Source: Rostratula benghalensis (lineage: Eukaryota; Chordata; Aves; Charadriiformes; Rostratulidae). Taken from it: a stretch of 64,000 nucleotides of DNA. Made by a program: the position numbers and the translations under genes. The notes beneath the pieces were generated by a model. It had not been told where the DNA came from. It did not search any database and worked only from the letters and a program-made list of their open reading frames with translations. Below are positions 63,301 to 64,000 of the stretch, piece after piece (position 1 is the first letter of the stretch; every line of letters starts with the position of its first letter). Where the stretch lies: NCBI GenBank assembly GCA_013399305.1, contig VXAI01000097.1:3096005-3160004 (forward strand), in the 5' to 3' direction.

Positions 63301-64000
63301 TGGCATTGTACAGCTCCAGAGTCCTGTGACTCTTTGTGGTCCAAGAGTCATTCAGGTCCATTTCAGACCATTAAAGTTTTGTAATAGTGAAGAGTCACTA
63401 CAGTAAAAAGAAAAAAAAACACCTTTGACTGACTTGAACTGGTACAGGCCAATGAGTTACGATGAAACCATTTTTTTGTTGGGTAACTCTCATGATCCTT
63501 GCTGCAAATATGAAAATGCAGCATAGCTTGTTATGTGTTAAGTTTGTACCCTGAAGTATTTTGTTAGTGATCTCACCTCTTAAATGCAATTAACAGAAAT
63601 TTCCTATAGCATATGCGATGTAAATAATTGCATTTCCCCAAACAACAAACTAATAATGTTCTATACATTTATTATTCATTCCATTGCTGATTAGGTTTTT
63701 CTGCCCTTAGTCCACCACCAAAACTTCAATTGTTCAACTCTGAAAATATTTTGGTATCAAAAATCTGACAAAATTCATAGCATTTGTGAGTGGGAAGGTA
63801 GCTCTGTGTTGGTGTATTCAGACTCCACTACTGATTAGCTCTTGGTACACAACAACTTGTCCAAATGTCAGGTTTTGCAAATTTTAGCTTTGCATTTGCA
63901 ATGCTCTAAGTAATTTGCACCACTAAATCCATAAATAGTCACTCTGAGGCCAAAAAACATATACATATACATGTTTTCCTTAGATTTTATTTCAAACCAG
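60301..64000. other. Non-coding stretch to the window end
   Basis: The first part may carry a little more decayed CR1. Beyond that I see no gene, RNA gene or clear repeat; a small TACATA repeat occurs at 63,958-63,972. Open frames here are short and of unremarkable composition. Confidence 0.45.

Overview
The window reads as vertebrate, almost certainly avian, nuclear DNA. The signs are scattered 5'-truncated CR1 LINEs of several ages, a solo LTR of a type I know from bird genomes, CpG depletion outside one GC-rich island, and no bacterial-style gene packing. It is mostly a gene desert. The only coding sequence I can support is at the left edge: an open frame running in from before base 1 and ending at a stop at 330-332. 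Its last 64 or so residues match the conserved C-terminus of CCDC71L as I remember it. It lies in a CpG island and is followed by a candidate poly(A) signal at 699-704.

In human, as I recall, CCDC71L lies on 7q22.3 between NAMPT and PIK3CG, on the same strand as NAMPT. If that order holds here, the rest of the window is the CCDC71L-NAMPT interval. No exon of NAMPT or any other gene is recognisable, so this placement is an inference.

Layout: 1-704, end of CCDC71L and its proximal 3' end. 705-26,000, AT-rich unique DNA with homopolymer runs, one small CR1 tail (7.3 kb), an ambiguous base at 8,137 and a purine-rich stretch at 19.6-20.0 kb. 26.0-29.4 kb, an old L3/CR1 reverse-transcriptase relic in two pieces with a younger opposite-strand CR1 between them. 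34,466-35,080, a solo LTR flanked by a near-perfect 5-bp target duplication. 37.4-38.9 kb, the longest CR1 copy, with a dead RT active-site box. 39.74-39.87 kb, a small isolated CpG cluster. 42.05-42.29 kb, another old L3/CR1 piece. 53.4-54.0 kb, two CR1 3' ends in tail-out inverted orientation. 54.4-57.4 kb, two copies of a dispersed repeat I cannot name. 59.3-60.3 kb, an old CR1 of the type shared with turtles and crocodilians.

There is no operon or gene cluster, and I found no new enzymatic or defence system. The points most worth testing are cis-regulatory and structural: a tandem E-box at 51.74 kb with clock-type spacing, an ACGTG cluster at 58.13 kb, paired 12-bp AT palindromes exactly 20 bp apart at 36.96 kb, a six-run G-quadruplex candidate at 55.8 kb, the CR1 inverted repeat, and the unnamed repeat family. 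All homologies were judged by eye against remembered families.
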